Assembly (NCBI GenBank): GCA_029204225.1
Contig: CM055106.1
Location: 47,877,337 to 47,941,336, forward strand
Direction: 5' to 3'
Length of the DNA: 64,000 nt
Source of the DNA: Diphasiastrum complanatum
Taxonomy: Eukaryota; Streptophyta; Lycopodiopsida; Lycopodiales; Lycopodiaceae
Position numbers and translations under genes: made by a program
The notes under the pieces: generated by a model
What the model saw: the letters and a program-made list of their open reading frames with translations, nothing else
Told to the model about the DNA's origin: nothing
Database searches by the model: none
In this document: positions 22,909 through 33,861 of the stretch, in pieces
How positions within the stretch are numbered: position 1 is the stretch's first letter
How the letters are laid out: the number at the start of each line of letters is the position of its first letter

Positions 22909-23382
22909 GCAAATTAGCCAACAACATGAGATCAAATGAGAAGAGAGGGAAAGAGGAGGAGGGGAGGCATGGTTGGAGGAAGGGAAAGCGTGGTGCCCGC
23001 TGTGGATTTAGGGTTTGGCGGTGCCGTGTGAAGATGGGAGATTGACGCGATTCAGACAATCATGTACGTGGGACCAGCTCATGGGCTCGTGTCATGATGA
23101 CTCGGTCCCAAGGAGGTTTATGAGGAGTATATTTATGCATAAGCATCAACATCTACAAGCCCTTATGAGGATATTTATGCACCTCTATGTCTAGGATAGA
23201 AGTTAGAAAATCCCTCTCAAGCATACATACAGCCTCCACCATATCTTCTTGTTTTGTTTGCACGTCTATCTCACTAATCTCCTTACCAGACATCCATCTA
23301 CATCATGTTTGTAGTACAACTAGATTTTAGTACATTCATATTATCTTATCAAACTTGTATTAGAAAAAAAAAACACACAATT

Positions 23383-24283
23383 TCATAAGATATCGATGTA
23401 AACAAAAAAAATTAAGTACCTGACAACGGATGCTAATTTGTAAATGGTATCACGAAGTTGATCAGTTAGACAGCCACGAATGCACATTGGAAATATGTAC
23501 TCGACCATCTTCAACCAATCATGAGATTTTAGACCATGGACTTTTCCTTCAGCTGTGAATGATGTTCGTAGTGAATGAGCAAAATTTGTTGGTGTTCTCA
23601 TCTCGCAAATGACTGACCGTACGTACTTATACTCTTCTTTCGTAAGAATTTAAGGGGCTCTTGGAATACTATAGGTATTTCCATCAGTACATAATTTTGG
23701 CCAATACTCTTTTTTGTTTTTTATTCTTGTAGATCATGCCTGGCAAAAATACTATCTTTGTCGCCCACCAACTGTTTCCATATTGATTCACCCACATTTT
23801 TTAATATGTGCATAGGATCAAGCAAGTGATTGATCAAAAGGTTATTCCAATATGGTAAACAATGAAAGATGGATAGTCTTTTCATACCATTGATTGGCTT
23901 AGTCTCGGATTCAATCCAAAGTTTGTGCCAATCTGCACGGACATTCTCTTTGGAGGCATTCTTGTTTCTGATCTTCCTCCAAAGCCTCTTCTATGAGCAT
24001 TTCTAAATGGATGATTTTCATCATGCAAGTACTTGCGATGATTTTCATACACAACTTTGTTTAAATGACGTGAGTGACGAGCATCAATATTTGGTCCACA
24101 AATGAGACACGTGTGATATCCAGAAGTTGTAAAACCTAAAAGAATAAAATCCAATTCGTGTTATAAATAAAAAAAAATTTTAAAGAATAAATATTGCATG
24201 CATAAAAAATAAATATACAAACATGATGTCATATGCTTGGACTCCCTTCCATAGTAGCTCTAGTTCTTCAATCATTGGTGCAA
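23383..24283 (-). pseudogene. CACTA TNP2 transposase, C-terminal half
   Basis: Minus-strand reading continues the TNP2 gene across the copia insertion. It reads FAPMIEELELLWKGVQAYDI, then an intron (24,136-24,218; 83 bp, GT-AG), then GFTTSGYHTCLICGPNIDAR and HRRGFGGRSE. After a one-base frame break come VRADWHKLWIESETKPINGM, LPYWNNLLINHLLDPMHILK and NVGESIWKQLVGDKDS. A further piece (MRTPTNFAHSLRTSF, GLKSHDWLKMVEYIFPMCIR) ends at 23,383 near a GTACTT donor. These are hallmark TNP2 blocks, including LPYW..L...HLLDPMHI.KNV. The remaining C-terminal part is not seen, so the gene is truncated as well as interrupted. Confidence 0.85.
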
Positions 24284-24289
24284 AGTAGA
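24284..24289. repeat. Target-site duplication, left (AGTAGA)
   Basis: AGTAGA flanks the copia on the left and is repeated at 28,889-28,894 on the right. Five or six bases may be the true duplication because LTR ends are not TG...CA here. Confidence 0.7.
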
Positions 24290-24540
24290 GTTAAGAAAAC
24301 AGTTTAAACACCCGACCGGATTAACCCCCACAGCACAACATCAAGTGCAACAAGACAAGACAACAGAATTGCTCTCCACAAACTGTATATTCCACTCATT
24401 AGTAAGTACAAAGATAAAGTTGCTTAAAAGCACTCGAAGGGCTCGTAAAAGAAAGACGGCCCGATAATTCTAGAACTAAGCACATGTGGTGTCGTCGAAA
24501 TAAGAAAGCACTGTATAAGTCAATCATTGCTATTTTAACT
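24290..24540 (-). repeat. 3' LTR of the 24.3-28.9 kb copia
   Basis: A 251-bp copy with GTTAAGAAAAC at the left edge and TATTTTAACT at the right edge. It matches 28,638-28,888 with about eleven differences. Confidence 0.9.
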
Positions 24541-24654
24541 CTCTCCCTCAATGATCAACGTCTCTCTTTATTTTAGAGTTTATTCTATTCATGGAACATA
24601 CTTCCATGATAGTATTATAAGTAAAAGCTTTTTTTTTTTTTACATAACCAGATC

Positions 24655-25260
24655 TAAGCCAAGTTTGGCTCTAAAAGTCTCAAACTTTTCTTTACTTAAA
24701 GCTTTTGTAAATATATCAGCAACTTGTAACAACGTAGAACAGTGTACAATACTTATATCTTCAAATTGTAGCTTCTCACGCACAAAGTGATATTTTACCT
24801 AAATATGTTTTGTCCTTGCATGAAAGATAGGATTCTTAGCCAATTGTATTCCACTTTGACTCTCACAGAAAATAACAGTACGATCTACCTACTTCATGCC
24901 AATCTCACATAACAACTTATGTAGCCAAACAGCTTCCTGGGTAGCAGAACTTAACGCTTTATATTTGGCTTCTAAGTAATGTCTCTTACTTCCGACCAGT
25001 TTCTCCTTTATTGCTCCTATTGTCAAGTACCTTCCCCTAGGCTCTTGAATAGGTGGTGTCCTTTCATACTCGCCCTCTCGACTCTCATCTTCACGTGCAT
25101 CATTTTGTGAAGCGTCTTCTTCATCTTCTTCTTCCAATATTGTGAGAAGTCTTTTGATGCTTTCACCACTTGCATGGTCTTCATCTTCATACCTATGTGT
25201 CTCATCAAAGATCACATCTTTACTAATGTGAATCTTGTTCATTACAGGATCAAAACACCT
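24655..25260 (-). pseudogene. Integrase tail fused to RNase H end; RT deleted
   Basis: The minus frame has the integrase C-terminal signature (IHISKDVIFDETHRY), an acidic linker (LLTILEEEDEEDASQND), then within about 20 codons jumps to late RNase H (RHYLEAKYKALSSATQEAVW, LHKLLCEIGMK). Further downstream come VIFCESQSGIQLAKNPIFHA, ADIFTKALSKEKFE and the stop. About 500 residues covering RT and half of RNase H are missing. The deletion leaves an open reading frame across the junction near 25,000. Confidence 0.85.
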
Positions 25261-25386
25261 ATATGCCTTCGTCCTCTCATCATAACCGACGAGGATACAC
25301 TTGATTGCTTTGGCATCAAGTTTCTTTCATTCTTCCTTTGGCACATGTACATAGGCCTTACATCCAACGACACGAAACTTGTTTAT

Positions 25387-26154
25387 TCATGTAAATGCTT
25401 CTTTGGGAGTCACATTTGGAACCGCAACTGTAGGGCTCCTATTTTGCAAGAACATTGCCGCACTGCACACTTCCGACCAAAGTGAATCGGTCAAGCCCAT
25501 TTGCTTCATCATGGAACGTGCACTCTCCATAATAGTCCTGTTTTTCCTTTCAGCTACAAATTTACTATGCAGCGTGTGTGACTGTGTGAATTGTCTTTTG
25601 ATGTCATGTTCCTTGCAAAAGTCCTCAAAATCATCAGATTTGTATTTGCCCCCTCTATCAGATCTTAGCACTTTAATGTGTGCATCCAGTTGGTTCTCTA
25701 CCAAAGTCCTGAACTCCTTGAAGCGAGCAAAAGCGTCAGATTTCTTCTTCAAGAAATAAATCCATGTCCTCCAAGAGTAACCATCTATGAAAGTCATAAA
25801 ATAATATGCTTTCCCCAATGACATGGTCTTCATTGGGCTGCACAGATCGCTGTGAATAAGTTCCAACGGTTTCTTAGCTCTTGCAGCTCCACCTTTCTTG
25901 AATGTCTCCCTGTGATGCTTTCCCATGACGCATCCTTCACATATTGCATGATGATCATCCTGCAATGTCGGTAACCCTATTACCATCTTCAGCTTCGCCA
26001 TCAATCTCAAGCTCCCATAGTTCAAATGACCAAGTCTTATGTGCCACAACTCAGATTGAGATGTTGTTGAGATAGCCAAACCATATTCTCCTGATTTTGC
26101 AGCATCCAATTTATAAAGGCCATAGTTACTTTCTCTATAACCTTTCGCCACCAC
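25387..26154 (-). pseudogene. copia integrase
   Basis: A 255-residue frame with the GAG-pre-integrase zinc pattern (WHIRLGHLNYGSL, CEGCVMGKHHRETF), the first catalytic Asp in LIHSDLCSPM, the second in LRSDRGGKYKSDDF, and the Glu in KFVAERKNRTIMES. The DDE triad is therefore intact. The frame begins just after a stop separating it from protease. Confidence 0.9.
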
Positions 26155-26163
26155 TTTATGGTT

Positions 26164-27370
26164 CTAATTCATATCCCTCATAAGGCATCCATCTTTGACA
26201 AAGTCAACCTTAAGATGTTGATTTGCCATTACTCCAACATAAAGCAAACTCTTTTTGAGTCTAGGAACATAAAGCACATTAGGAATATTCTTGATTTTAC
26301 CATTAGGAAACTGCACAGGTACATTGCCCACACCCTGTATTTGGCATTCCTCCCCATTGGCTTGAGTGACCTTATCCCCATCATGGATTGGTGAGAATTT
26401 CTCAAACCAATCACGTTTCTCGGTCATATGCCTTGTGGCGCCTGAATCTATGAACCATCTGGCACCATCATCAACCTGGGATGCCAATGATGATAAGAAG
26501 ACACTTGCCTCATCATCTTCTCCATCATCTTCAGCAATGTTGTCTTGTTGGGTCGCTTTTCCCGCTTTATGTCCGCTTTCTTCTTGTAACACTCACGTGC
26601 CCAATGACCCGGTTTGTGGCATTAGTAACATTTGCCTTTCTTCTTCTTTTTTCCTTTTGATGACGACTCTCCCTCGTCGTCATCATCCTTGGATCTCTTG
26701 GGAATCTTTTTCCATCCTTTATGCTTGCCTTTAGCAAGCAAGGCTTGATCCTCTTGTGGGGTTTGCCTTGACTTCACCACTTCGCGACGCTGCTCTTCCT
26801 GCAACATGATTCCGTGGAAGTCTTCAAAAGTAGGCAATATCTCCCTCAAAGCAATGCCGCTCACAAACATCTGTAGCCCTTCTGAGACACCGCTCATTGT
26901 GGTATGTACCAATTCAACGTCCCTAATTGGTTCTCCAATTGCCACAAGTTGATCTCTTAGCTCCTATATCCTGATGAAGAAAGATCCCACTAATTCACTT
27001 TCTTTCATCCTTACTGCGTTCAATCTTGACTTCAAGAACATGGCTTGAGCTGGATTGCAAGTTTGAAATTTCATTCTAAGAGCTTCCCAAGCTCCCCTAG
27101 TCGTCGTGGCATCACTTATATGAGTGATCACATGGCCTTTCACTGAAAGATTGATCAAGGACAATGCTCTCTACGCCTTTTTATCAAAGGCCCTCATGTC
27201 ATCTGGAGTGGTATTTGGCCGAACTTCAATACCTGTCACAATCTCCCATAACTCTTTCTCCATCAAAATGCTCTTCATTTTAAATTTCTAGATGTTGTAG
27301 TTAGAAGCCCCATCAAGTTTGCTTGCATCGCCCAAAATTGCCTCATTGATGTTTGCCATTTCCAAACTGC
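26164..27370 (-). pseudogene. copia gag and protease (several stops)
   Basis: Gag pieces run from about 27,360 (MANINEAILGDASKL) through GHVITHISDATTTRGAWEAL and LVAIGEPIRDVELVHTTMSG. The zinc knuckle reads CY-stop-CHKPGHWAREC, so its first half is broken by TAA. Protease follows with ARWFIDSGATRHMTEKRDWF; the catalytic DSGA is intact. At least three stops or shifts separate the pieces. Confidence 0.85.
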
Positions 27371-27379
27371 TTGAAACTC

Positions 27380-28637
27380 CACCTGTAGGCTATAAAGTGT
27401 ATGCCGAAGCCAACCGCGATGTCAGAAATAAAAAATAATGACCTGCAATTTTTGGCTTACCAGGCCACCTGCCGCTCTTTCGCCAAATTGAAAGCCAAAC
27501 TGGCGTCGCTTTCCGAAATGCTTCTCGTCACCAACTCCCAGCTACATGCCCAGTGGAATGGTGAAATCACATCTGCCACGCTCTGAACACTTTCTCCACG
27601 GCAATCACTCTGTTTGGCGTACCGTACTTGCAAGTATAGTCAGGGTGTCCTTCGTTTGGAGGCTTTCGTCTTTTATTTGGCCAAAATAGGCTAAAGGAGG
27701 TGAAAATAAGGGCAATTTGGGTTTTTGAACTATTTCTTCAGTTTGAAGAAACTTCACCTTTCACAAAACTTGGGACCCAACAATTTTTTTCAATTTGAAA
27801 ATTTTTAATGAAAAGAAGGCCTATTTTGCCTTTCACTTCTTCAGAACTCTTTCAAAGCCCATCTAAGGGTGATCCTTCATCCTGTGGCCCACGTTTCTCC
27901 CTGAGAACTTTATCTTGGCCATTGATCTAATTGAGGCTCATCTGATGGTTCAAAACGACATCTCGACAGTAAAGCCCACTCCTCCACGCGCTAGACATCT
28001 CCAGCCGCTACAGCCATTCTCAGATTCCCTACGCGCGAGTTCTGCGCCTCCCTCCTCCTTCTCTTTCAGCGATGGCAGCCTCAAGCCTTTACATTCAAGC
28101 TATGAAAGTTGTGTTTGCTTCACTCCAGCTCATTGGCTGATCCACGGCCGCCCACGGCCTCTCCACACATCCACAACAGTAGCAGAAGGCCCACTCCTGG
28201 CTTTTCACAGCTTCAAAAACGGATCTGTATTAAGAGAGAAATGCTTTTTCCCTTCTTGAAACTCTAGCTATCAAAGAAAAAGATATTTTTGGGTTTTATC
28301 TGAACTTCTTGAGAATTTAACTGAGCAGCTACCTATCCCTCTGAGGTTGCCCTATAGCAAGCAATATTTTGCTCCAAATCGCTCTTCAAACGGTGTTCGA
28401 TTGGATTCAAACCAATCACAAACGCCAAGCAACCCTTTAGAAGAATTTTCAGCTTCAATCTTTGCTTGCCCTCTGATTCAGCCGACAATCCCCTACCTCT
28501 GAATCTTCTTACAGTTTTGAGCTAATCCACGAATCTCCACAGACTCAGTTTTGTGCTTCCTAGCCAACAAACCGTTGTGAATTTGCAGCTCTCTGTTCTT
28601 GTCCGATGATTGTAGCCACCAAGGGCTCTAATACCAA
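27380..28637 (-). other. Long leader of the copia, possibly captured host DNA
   Basis: About 1.25 kb lies between the PBS and gag, much longer than the few hundred bases usual in copia. It is less AT-rich than its surroundings. On the opposite (plus) strand it holds promoter- and leader-like sequence: CCTGTGGCCCACGT, then a pyrimidine-rich CCTCCCTCCTCCTTCTCTTT, then GCGATGGCAGCC at about 28,070, a good plant start context. That ATG opens MAASSLYIQAMKVVF before a stop. It might be a captured fragment of a host gene in reverse orientation. No protein was identified. Confidence 0.35.
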
Positions 28638-28888
28638 GTTAAGAAAACAGTTTAAACACCCGACCGGATCAACCACCACAGCACAACATCAAGTGCAACA
28701 AGACAAGACAACAGAATTGCTCTCCACAAATTGTATATTCCACTCATTAGCAAGTACAAAGATAAAGTTGCTTAAAAGCACTCAAAGGGCTCGTAAAAGA
28801 AAGACGGCCCGATAATTCTAGAACTGAGCACACGTGGTGCCGTCGAAATAAAAAAGCACTGTATAAGTCGATCATTGCTATTTTAGCT
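28638..28888 (-). repeat. 5' LTR of the 24.3-28.9 kb copia
   Basis: A 251-bp copy matching 24,290-24,540. On the minus strand it ends ...TTTTCTTAAC and is followed by TTGGTATTAGAGCC (PBS). Confidence 0.9.
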
Positions 28889-28894
28889 AGTAGA
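28889..28894. repeat. Target-site duplication, right (AGTAGA)
   Basis: Matches 24,284-24,289. It lies inside the TNP2 reading frame, so removal of the copia plus one copy restores continuous TNP2 homology. Confidence 0.7.
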
Positions 28895-30102
28895 TATCCA
28901 TATTTTTTACTTTATGTTTTCCAATTAGAAGTGCTAGCATGAGATGTCCTTTTTAATGCTTAGCCAAGGTGGAACATTATAGTTGACCAACACCACTGGC
29001 CAAGTAGACCATATGCTTGACATTTTTCCAGAGGGGTTAACCTTATCTGTTGCAAGTGCAAATCTTATATTTCTTGTTTCACTTGCAAAACATGGATATT
29101 CTTCGTCAATGTGTTTCCATGCAGGAGAGTCTGAGGGTACTCTCATGATCTCATCCGAAGAACGATGACTAGCATGCCAATTCACAAGTTCCGCAAAGGA
29201 CTTGCAACGAAATAATCGTTGCAATCGTGGGATTATTGGAAAGTGTCGTAACACCTTGCATGGGATAGTGGTCTCTTGTAAATCATCTCGATATCGAGGA
29301 GTATCGCATACAGGACAAGCTTTTAGCCCTTGATACTCACCACGATAGAAGATGCAATCTTTCGGACAAGCATGATGCAATGTATTGTCCATTCCCATTG
29401 CACTCAACATTTTTCGTGCCTCACCTCTTGTCTCTAATATAGTGTTTCCTTCTTGGAGTAGTTTGCGCAATAACCTGTACATAATGAGATAAATTTTCAG
29501 AATATAAAATAAAAGATCCTTTAGCCAACTAAAACATTTGACTTGAACAACATATCTATTAAATTCTTTAAAAAAAATCGCAATCTTATTTACCCAAATA
29601 AGGATGTAACACTTGTATCACTCCATTTATATTTTGCTTGGAGGTTCAATATAAGCAATGAAGCGGCCAAATGAGATGTCTTTGCTCCAGGATATAGTGG
29701 TGTGTTTGATTCTTCTCTCAATTTTTTTTCCTCGGCACTAATAAATGATTCACTATCATGTTCAGTGCATTCTTCCACATCATGATGCTCATAGACGTTA
29801 TTTATCAAGTTGTTCATGATTTCAACTTCATCTTGAATGCAAAAATCATTTTTAGCACTTGATCTTGATTTTGAAGAAGAATAAGAAGAAGATCAAGGCT
29901 GATTTGCTTTGGCACGTTGTTGTTCATCTATTTTCATCATGGCTCTCAATCTCATACGCTCACGACGTGATAGTTGATTTATATGCGGCCCATCGTATGT
30001 CAATCTTGTTTTGGATATGGAGTGACTGTTGTCATCGTCACTAGAGCTAGATGACAATTCATAGTCCTTCAAACATGAAAAACAAATTAACATATTCATC
30101 AA
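28889..30102 (-). pseudogene. CACTA TNP2 transposase, N-terminal half
   Basis: A minus exon starts after TTGAAG/GACTATGAATTG near 30,070 with an acidic stretch (ELSSSSSDDDNSHS) and RRERMRLRAMMKIDEQQRAK. A single TGA at about 29,890 interrupts an otherwise open frame into EEKKLREESNTPLYPGAKTS and YKWSDTSVTSLFG. A GT-AG intron (29,475-29,593; 119 bp) follows. Next come RKLLQEGNTILETRGEAR, CPKDCIFYRGEYQGLKACPV, PIIPRLQRLFRCKSFAELVN and NVPPWLSIKK, all TNP2 landmarks. A one-base shift near 28,945 leads to MLALLIGKHKVKNMDIY, where the copia sits. This is the start of the gene continued at 24,283. Confidence 0.88.
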
Positions 30103-30265
30103 TTAACAAATAAGATTGTCATTCATGAAAATTAAAACTAAAATTAAGACATGCAAATCAAACACCATATCTTAAATTAAGGCATGCAATATGAAATATA
30201 AAAAACAATTGATTCACATTCAACATAACTTGCTCTCACTAAATAGATAAAATGTATTTTGATAT

Positions 30266-30443
30266 TCACAAGATACATGCTTGTGTTTGGCTCAAAGCCT
30301 TTTGTACACATCTTGGAAGAGGGCGATTGAAGCTATATTTCATGAATAGCTCTTCACCACATATAATGGGCCTTATCGCACATACCATTACGTATGTACT
30401 TTTTGAGTTCCTAGAAAAGTATTCTTCCTTTCCATTGGTGCGT
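30266..30443 (-). pseudogene. SET-domain-like protein, C-terminal part
   Basis: The minus frame carries YVMVCAIRPIICGEELFMKY followed by a short tail ending QACIL-stop. The block fits the end of SET domains, where A.R.I..GEEL..DY precedes the post-SET region. The expected Asp before Tyr is Lys here. It is the continuation of the frame at 36,295-36,717: when the copia and one TTCTC copy are removed in silico, the two parts join in one phase without a stop. It ends about 195 bp upstream of the first TNP2 exon, in the same orientation. Confidence 0.5.
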
Positions 30444-30448
30444 TTCTC
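30444..30448. repeat. Target-site duplication, left (TTCTC)
   Basis: A five-base duplication matched at 36,290-36,294, exactly flanking the copia LTR ends. Confidence 0.85.
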
Positions 30449-31355
30449 GAAATCACAATGAAGATGAAGACCAACAGTTCTTGAACACGAACGATCCACG
30501 AACGAGATTCTCTTGCGGTCCTATACGAGAGAAAGGCGGACGAGGTAAATGAAACCAATGGTGGAAACAAAACCTGTTCTGTCCTCACGCTCCAAGGAGT
30601 ACCACCAGAGATCACGCAAGTACCAGAAGTACAGAGACCTGACCTGATGGCATGACGTCAGCAGATACTCCCTAGGTCGTGGCTAAACTACCACTCTTGT
30701 AATTCTCTGGTTAGTTGTAGATGGTTAATCACTCTAATCTTACATTTGCATAGAGAGACTGTACTTACTGAATAAGACTTGACATATATCAATAGGATAC
30801 ATAGTGTGTAATCAAGCAAGAAAGAACAAAAAGAAGTTTGATGCTAGTAAGCAATCAAGACGAACTCAGACAGAAGCTCCGTCTGCGTGCGAGAAGATAA
30901 TTTTGTTTAGGATCAGAAGATCCAATTGTCCGCTAGTGAAGCGAGACTACTACTCATGAGAGAGCCGTGCTTCTCTCATGCCAACGCACTGTGTAAATTT
31001 GCATGCAGTGCCCTAAAGAAATCAGAGAAAATCAATATAGATTATTTTTTTGGTTGTGTTTGATCCTGGATGTCGAATGCTTATGTTGTGTATTTTAATA
31101 TGTCTGAGTTTTCTTGTTCCCTTTGAATTCCGCACCTTAGTTGAAATGAAGTCGAATGCTATATTAATTTTAAGAACGTAGATCAGTAGTACCTGACTAC
31201 AATCCTCTGGAGGACTGTAAGAGTGTTTCAGCTGACAGTGCCCAGCGAACGCCTCTAAACTCCATCTGAATTTCGAAAGAGAGTCGCGAATGTTTCGTGA
31301 ATTTTCTTCTCACGATTCTCAACATTCGTATCGGAGCACCACTCGACTCCCAACA
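30449..31355 (+). repeat. 5' LTR of the 30.4-36.3 kb copia
   Basis: Matches 35,384-36,289 over its whole length with scattered substitutions. It ends ...GACTCCCAACA before the PBS. Confidence 0.93.
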
Positions 31356-31369
31356 GTGGTATCAGAGCC
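31356..31369 (+). promoter_or_regulatory. copia primer-binding site
   Basis: GTGGTATCAGAGCC, complementary to the initiator Met tRNA end, starts one base after the LTR. Confidence 0.9.
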
Positions 31370-31469
31370 ACTCTGTCTTATTCTGTCATAGCCAAGAAGC
31401 TAGCAGATCCAAGAGGCCAAGCATTTAGACAATCAACCAAATGACAAGAAAAATAGACTTCAAGAAGCA

Positions 31470-32519
31470 ATGGCTTCAATCAGCAACATGCAGAACAAGA
31501 TCTGCACTATACTCAATTCTTCAAGATCTAACTTTCTAGCTTGGAAAGTTAATACATTTTTGATACTCAAGGGTGAAGGACTCTTCCCCTGGGTGGATGG
31601 CACAGAAGAAATGCCTACGACAAGAGGCAAGGAGCTATGCAAATGGAGGGAGAAAAACGACAAGGTAGTAGCCTTGCTATCATCTTTCATCTAAGATAGC
31701 CTTACACTTGACCTAGCCACACTCTCCAAAGATAAGGAGCTGTGGGATATATTGCTCACAAGATTTCAGACGAAATCAAAAAGTCAGATTATGATGCTAG
31801 AAGATCAGTTGACGAATCTGCAGTGGGATGGAAAAGACCTCACCTCTTTCATGAGAAAGATGAAGGATCTGTTTCTATCACTACACCACTCAGGAGCAAA
31901 GATTGAAGTATCAGCTGAGAAGCAGCTCACATATACGTTGAGAGCCTTACCCAGATCTTTCCAAACAACACGAACCCTGCTCGCGAAAGATCCTACCATG
32001 AACCTCAAAAAGGCGATTGTCAATATTCGAGAGGAAGTCGAGGCCAGAGAGCATCTTGATCACAAAGATGGTTCTGACCATGCACTCTACGGCAACAGAG
32101 AAAAATCAAAGAAACAATTCAAGCCTAAGAGGGAGTCGAATCAGAGGCAGGATTGTGACCAACAAGCAAAGGGGACCAACAAAAGCAACTGGAAGACCAA
32201 ATGGAGGTCAAAACAACAAGATGCCGACAAGAAGACCTGCATGAGATGCAGAAGAGACGAGCATACAGTAGATACCTGTTGGCTCAATCCCAAGATTGAG
32301 TGTATCCATTGCCATAAGAAGGGTCATGCAGCCATAAATTGTTGCCAGAACCCAAAAAATAGATCAGCACAGAACAGACAGGAGAACAATAATAGTTCTT
32401 CCGATGTCGAGGAGCCCGAGAGCTCGAAGATGGGCGAAGAAATAACGAACAAAAATTGTTCAACCGCCTACATCTGTGAAGATGTGTGTGCAGCATCAAC
32501 GTCTGCACACACGAGGTGA
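31470..32519 (+). pseudogene. copia gag (one internal stop)
   Basis: The ATG at 31,470 opens MASISNMQNKICTILNSS. A TAA at 31,692 interrupts, and the same phase then stays open to 32,519. The UBN2-like gag region includes LTNLQWDGKDLTSFMRKMKD. Two zinc knuckles are visible: CMRCRRDEHTVDTC and CIHCHKKGHAAINC. A shift near 32,500 separates gag from protease. Confidence 0.88.
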
Positions 32520-33838
32520 TTCTGGATTCAGGAGCCACCTCACACTTCGTGACATCAAGACGAATCATGTCTGATTTCAGAAGTGCAGATCCCTCAAGAT
32601 TCATAGTTCTTGGAGATGGATCCAGACATCAACTGAACGGTATTGGTTCACTCTGGCTCAGCACCAACGGTAGAGACAAACGACTCAAAGACATTCTATT
32701 TGTGCCAACTCTGCAGCAAGACTTGCTCTTTGTAGCAAGAATAGTAGATGCAAGGATGCGTGTGATGTTTTCTAACAAAGCATGCAACGTGATTGATGCC
32801 AGCACCAGCACTCTCATTGCTCAAGGCAGAAGGAAAGGAAACCTATATCATCTGAAGGTACGCCTACTTGTAGATCAGGTGCATCAGACTCATGACGACT
32901 CGCCAGACACTCTGTGGCACAGAAGACTCTGCCACATGAACTCAATGGCACTCTATTAGACAAGTCATCATAGAGCAATAACAGGAGTCAGCATCTCGAA
33001 TTCAACCAATTCGGTCACCTGTGATGCATGTTTGAAAGGCAAGATGTCATGCACACCATTCGTCAAAGACTCCTACAAAACGACAAAGATTCTGGAGCTG
33101 GTGCACTCTGACATCTGCGGTCCATTCAACGTGATCTCAGTAGGAGGTTCAAAATACTATATAACCTTCATTGATGATTATAGCAAGTTTGCCAGAGTGT
33201 ATTTTATTTTAAATAGATCTGAAGCACTCGATAAATTCACTGAATAAGTGAATTGGGCTGAGAGATGCATAGGCAGCAAGGTGAAGCAGATCTAAACAGA
33301 TCGAGGTGGTGAATATATCTCGAATTGCTTCATTGACTTCTACAATGATCGTGGCATTATTCATAGAAGAACTGCAGCCTACACACCGCAGCACAATGGT
33401 GTTGCTGAACAAAAGAACAGGACCCTAATGGAAGTAGCCAGATGCATGATGGCCTATTCGAAAGCTCCAAGGGCATTGTGGGTTGAAGTAGTAGCTACAG
33501 CTGCATACATCCAGAATAGGACAGGTAAATCTGGTGTTCCTCACATGACACCACATGAGCTATGGTGGGGTAGAAAGCCCAACCTGTCTCACGTCAGGAT
33601 ATTTGGCTGTGTAGCATATGCACATATTCTTGATAAGCTTCGCAAGAGGCTTGATTTGAAAGCCGAGCAAGGATTTCTGGTAGGTTATGACAATAATTCG
33701 TCATACTACAGAATCTACATGCCAAACATGAACATTATGAAAACAGTGAACGATGTCAAATTCAAAGAGAGCAGGACAATGGCCAACGAAGACCCTGTTA
33801 GCTATGAAATTCTAGAAAGACAGTCAGAGAGAGCATAG
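32486..33838 (+). pseudogene. copia protease and integrase (stops)
   Basis: Protease has EVILDSGATSHFVTSRRIMS with an intact DSGA. Pre-integrase has LWHRRLCHMNSM and CDACLKGKMSC. Integrase shows ELVHSDICGPFN, TDRGGEYISNCF and NGVAEQKNRTLMEV, so D, D and E remain, and later GYDNNSSYYRIY and KTVNDVKFKES. Three in-frame stops occur, at about 32,957, 33,245 and 33,292. Confidence 0.88.
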
Positions 33839-33861
33839 GACGAACACAAAAACGAAGATTT

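Larger units (their letters stand above)
24290..28888 (-). mobile_element. Non-autonomous copia inside CACTA transposase (4.6 kb)
   Basis: Two 251-bp LTRs (24,290-24,540 and 28,638-28,888) bound it, and AGTAGA duplications flank it. On the minus strand the 5' LTR is followed by TTGGTATTAGAGCC, a degenerate PBS, and the 3' LTR is preceded by the purine run TTGAGGGAGAG. By eye the LTRs differ at about eleven positions, nearly all transitions. The element has gag, protease and integrase, but RT and the first half of RNase H are deleted. A leader of about 1.25 kb lies between PBS and gag. Confidence 0.9.
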
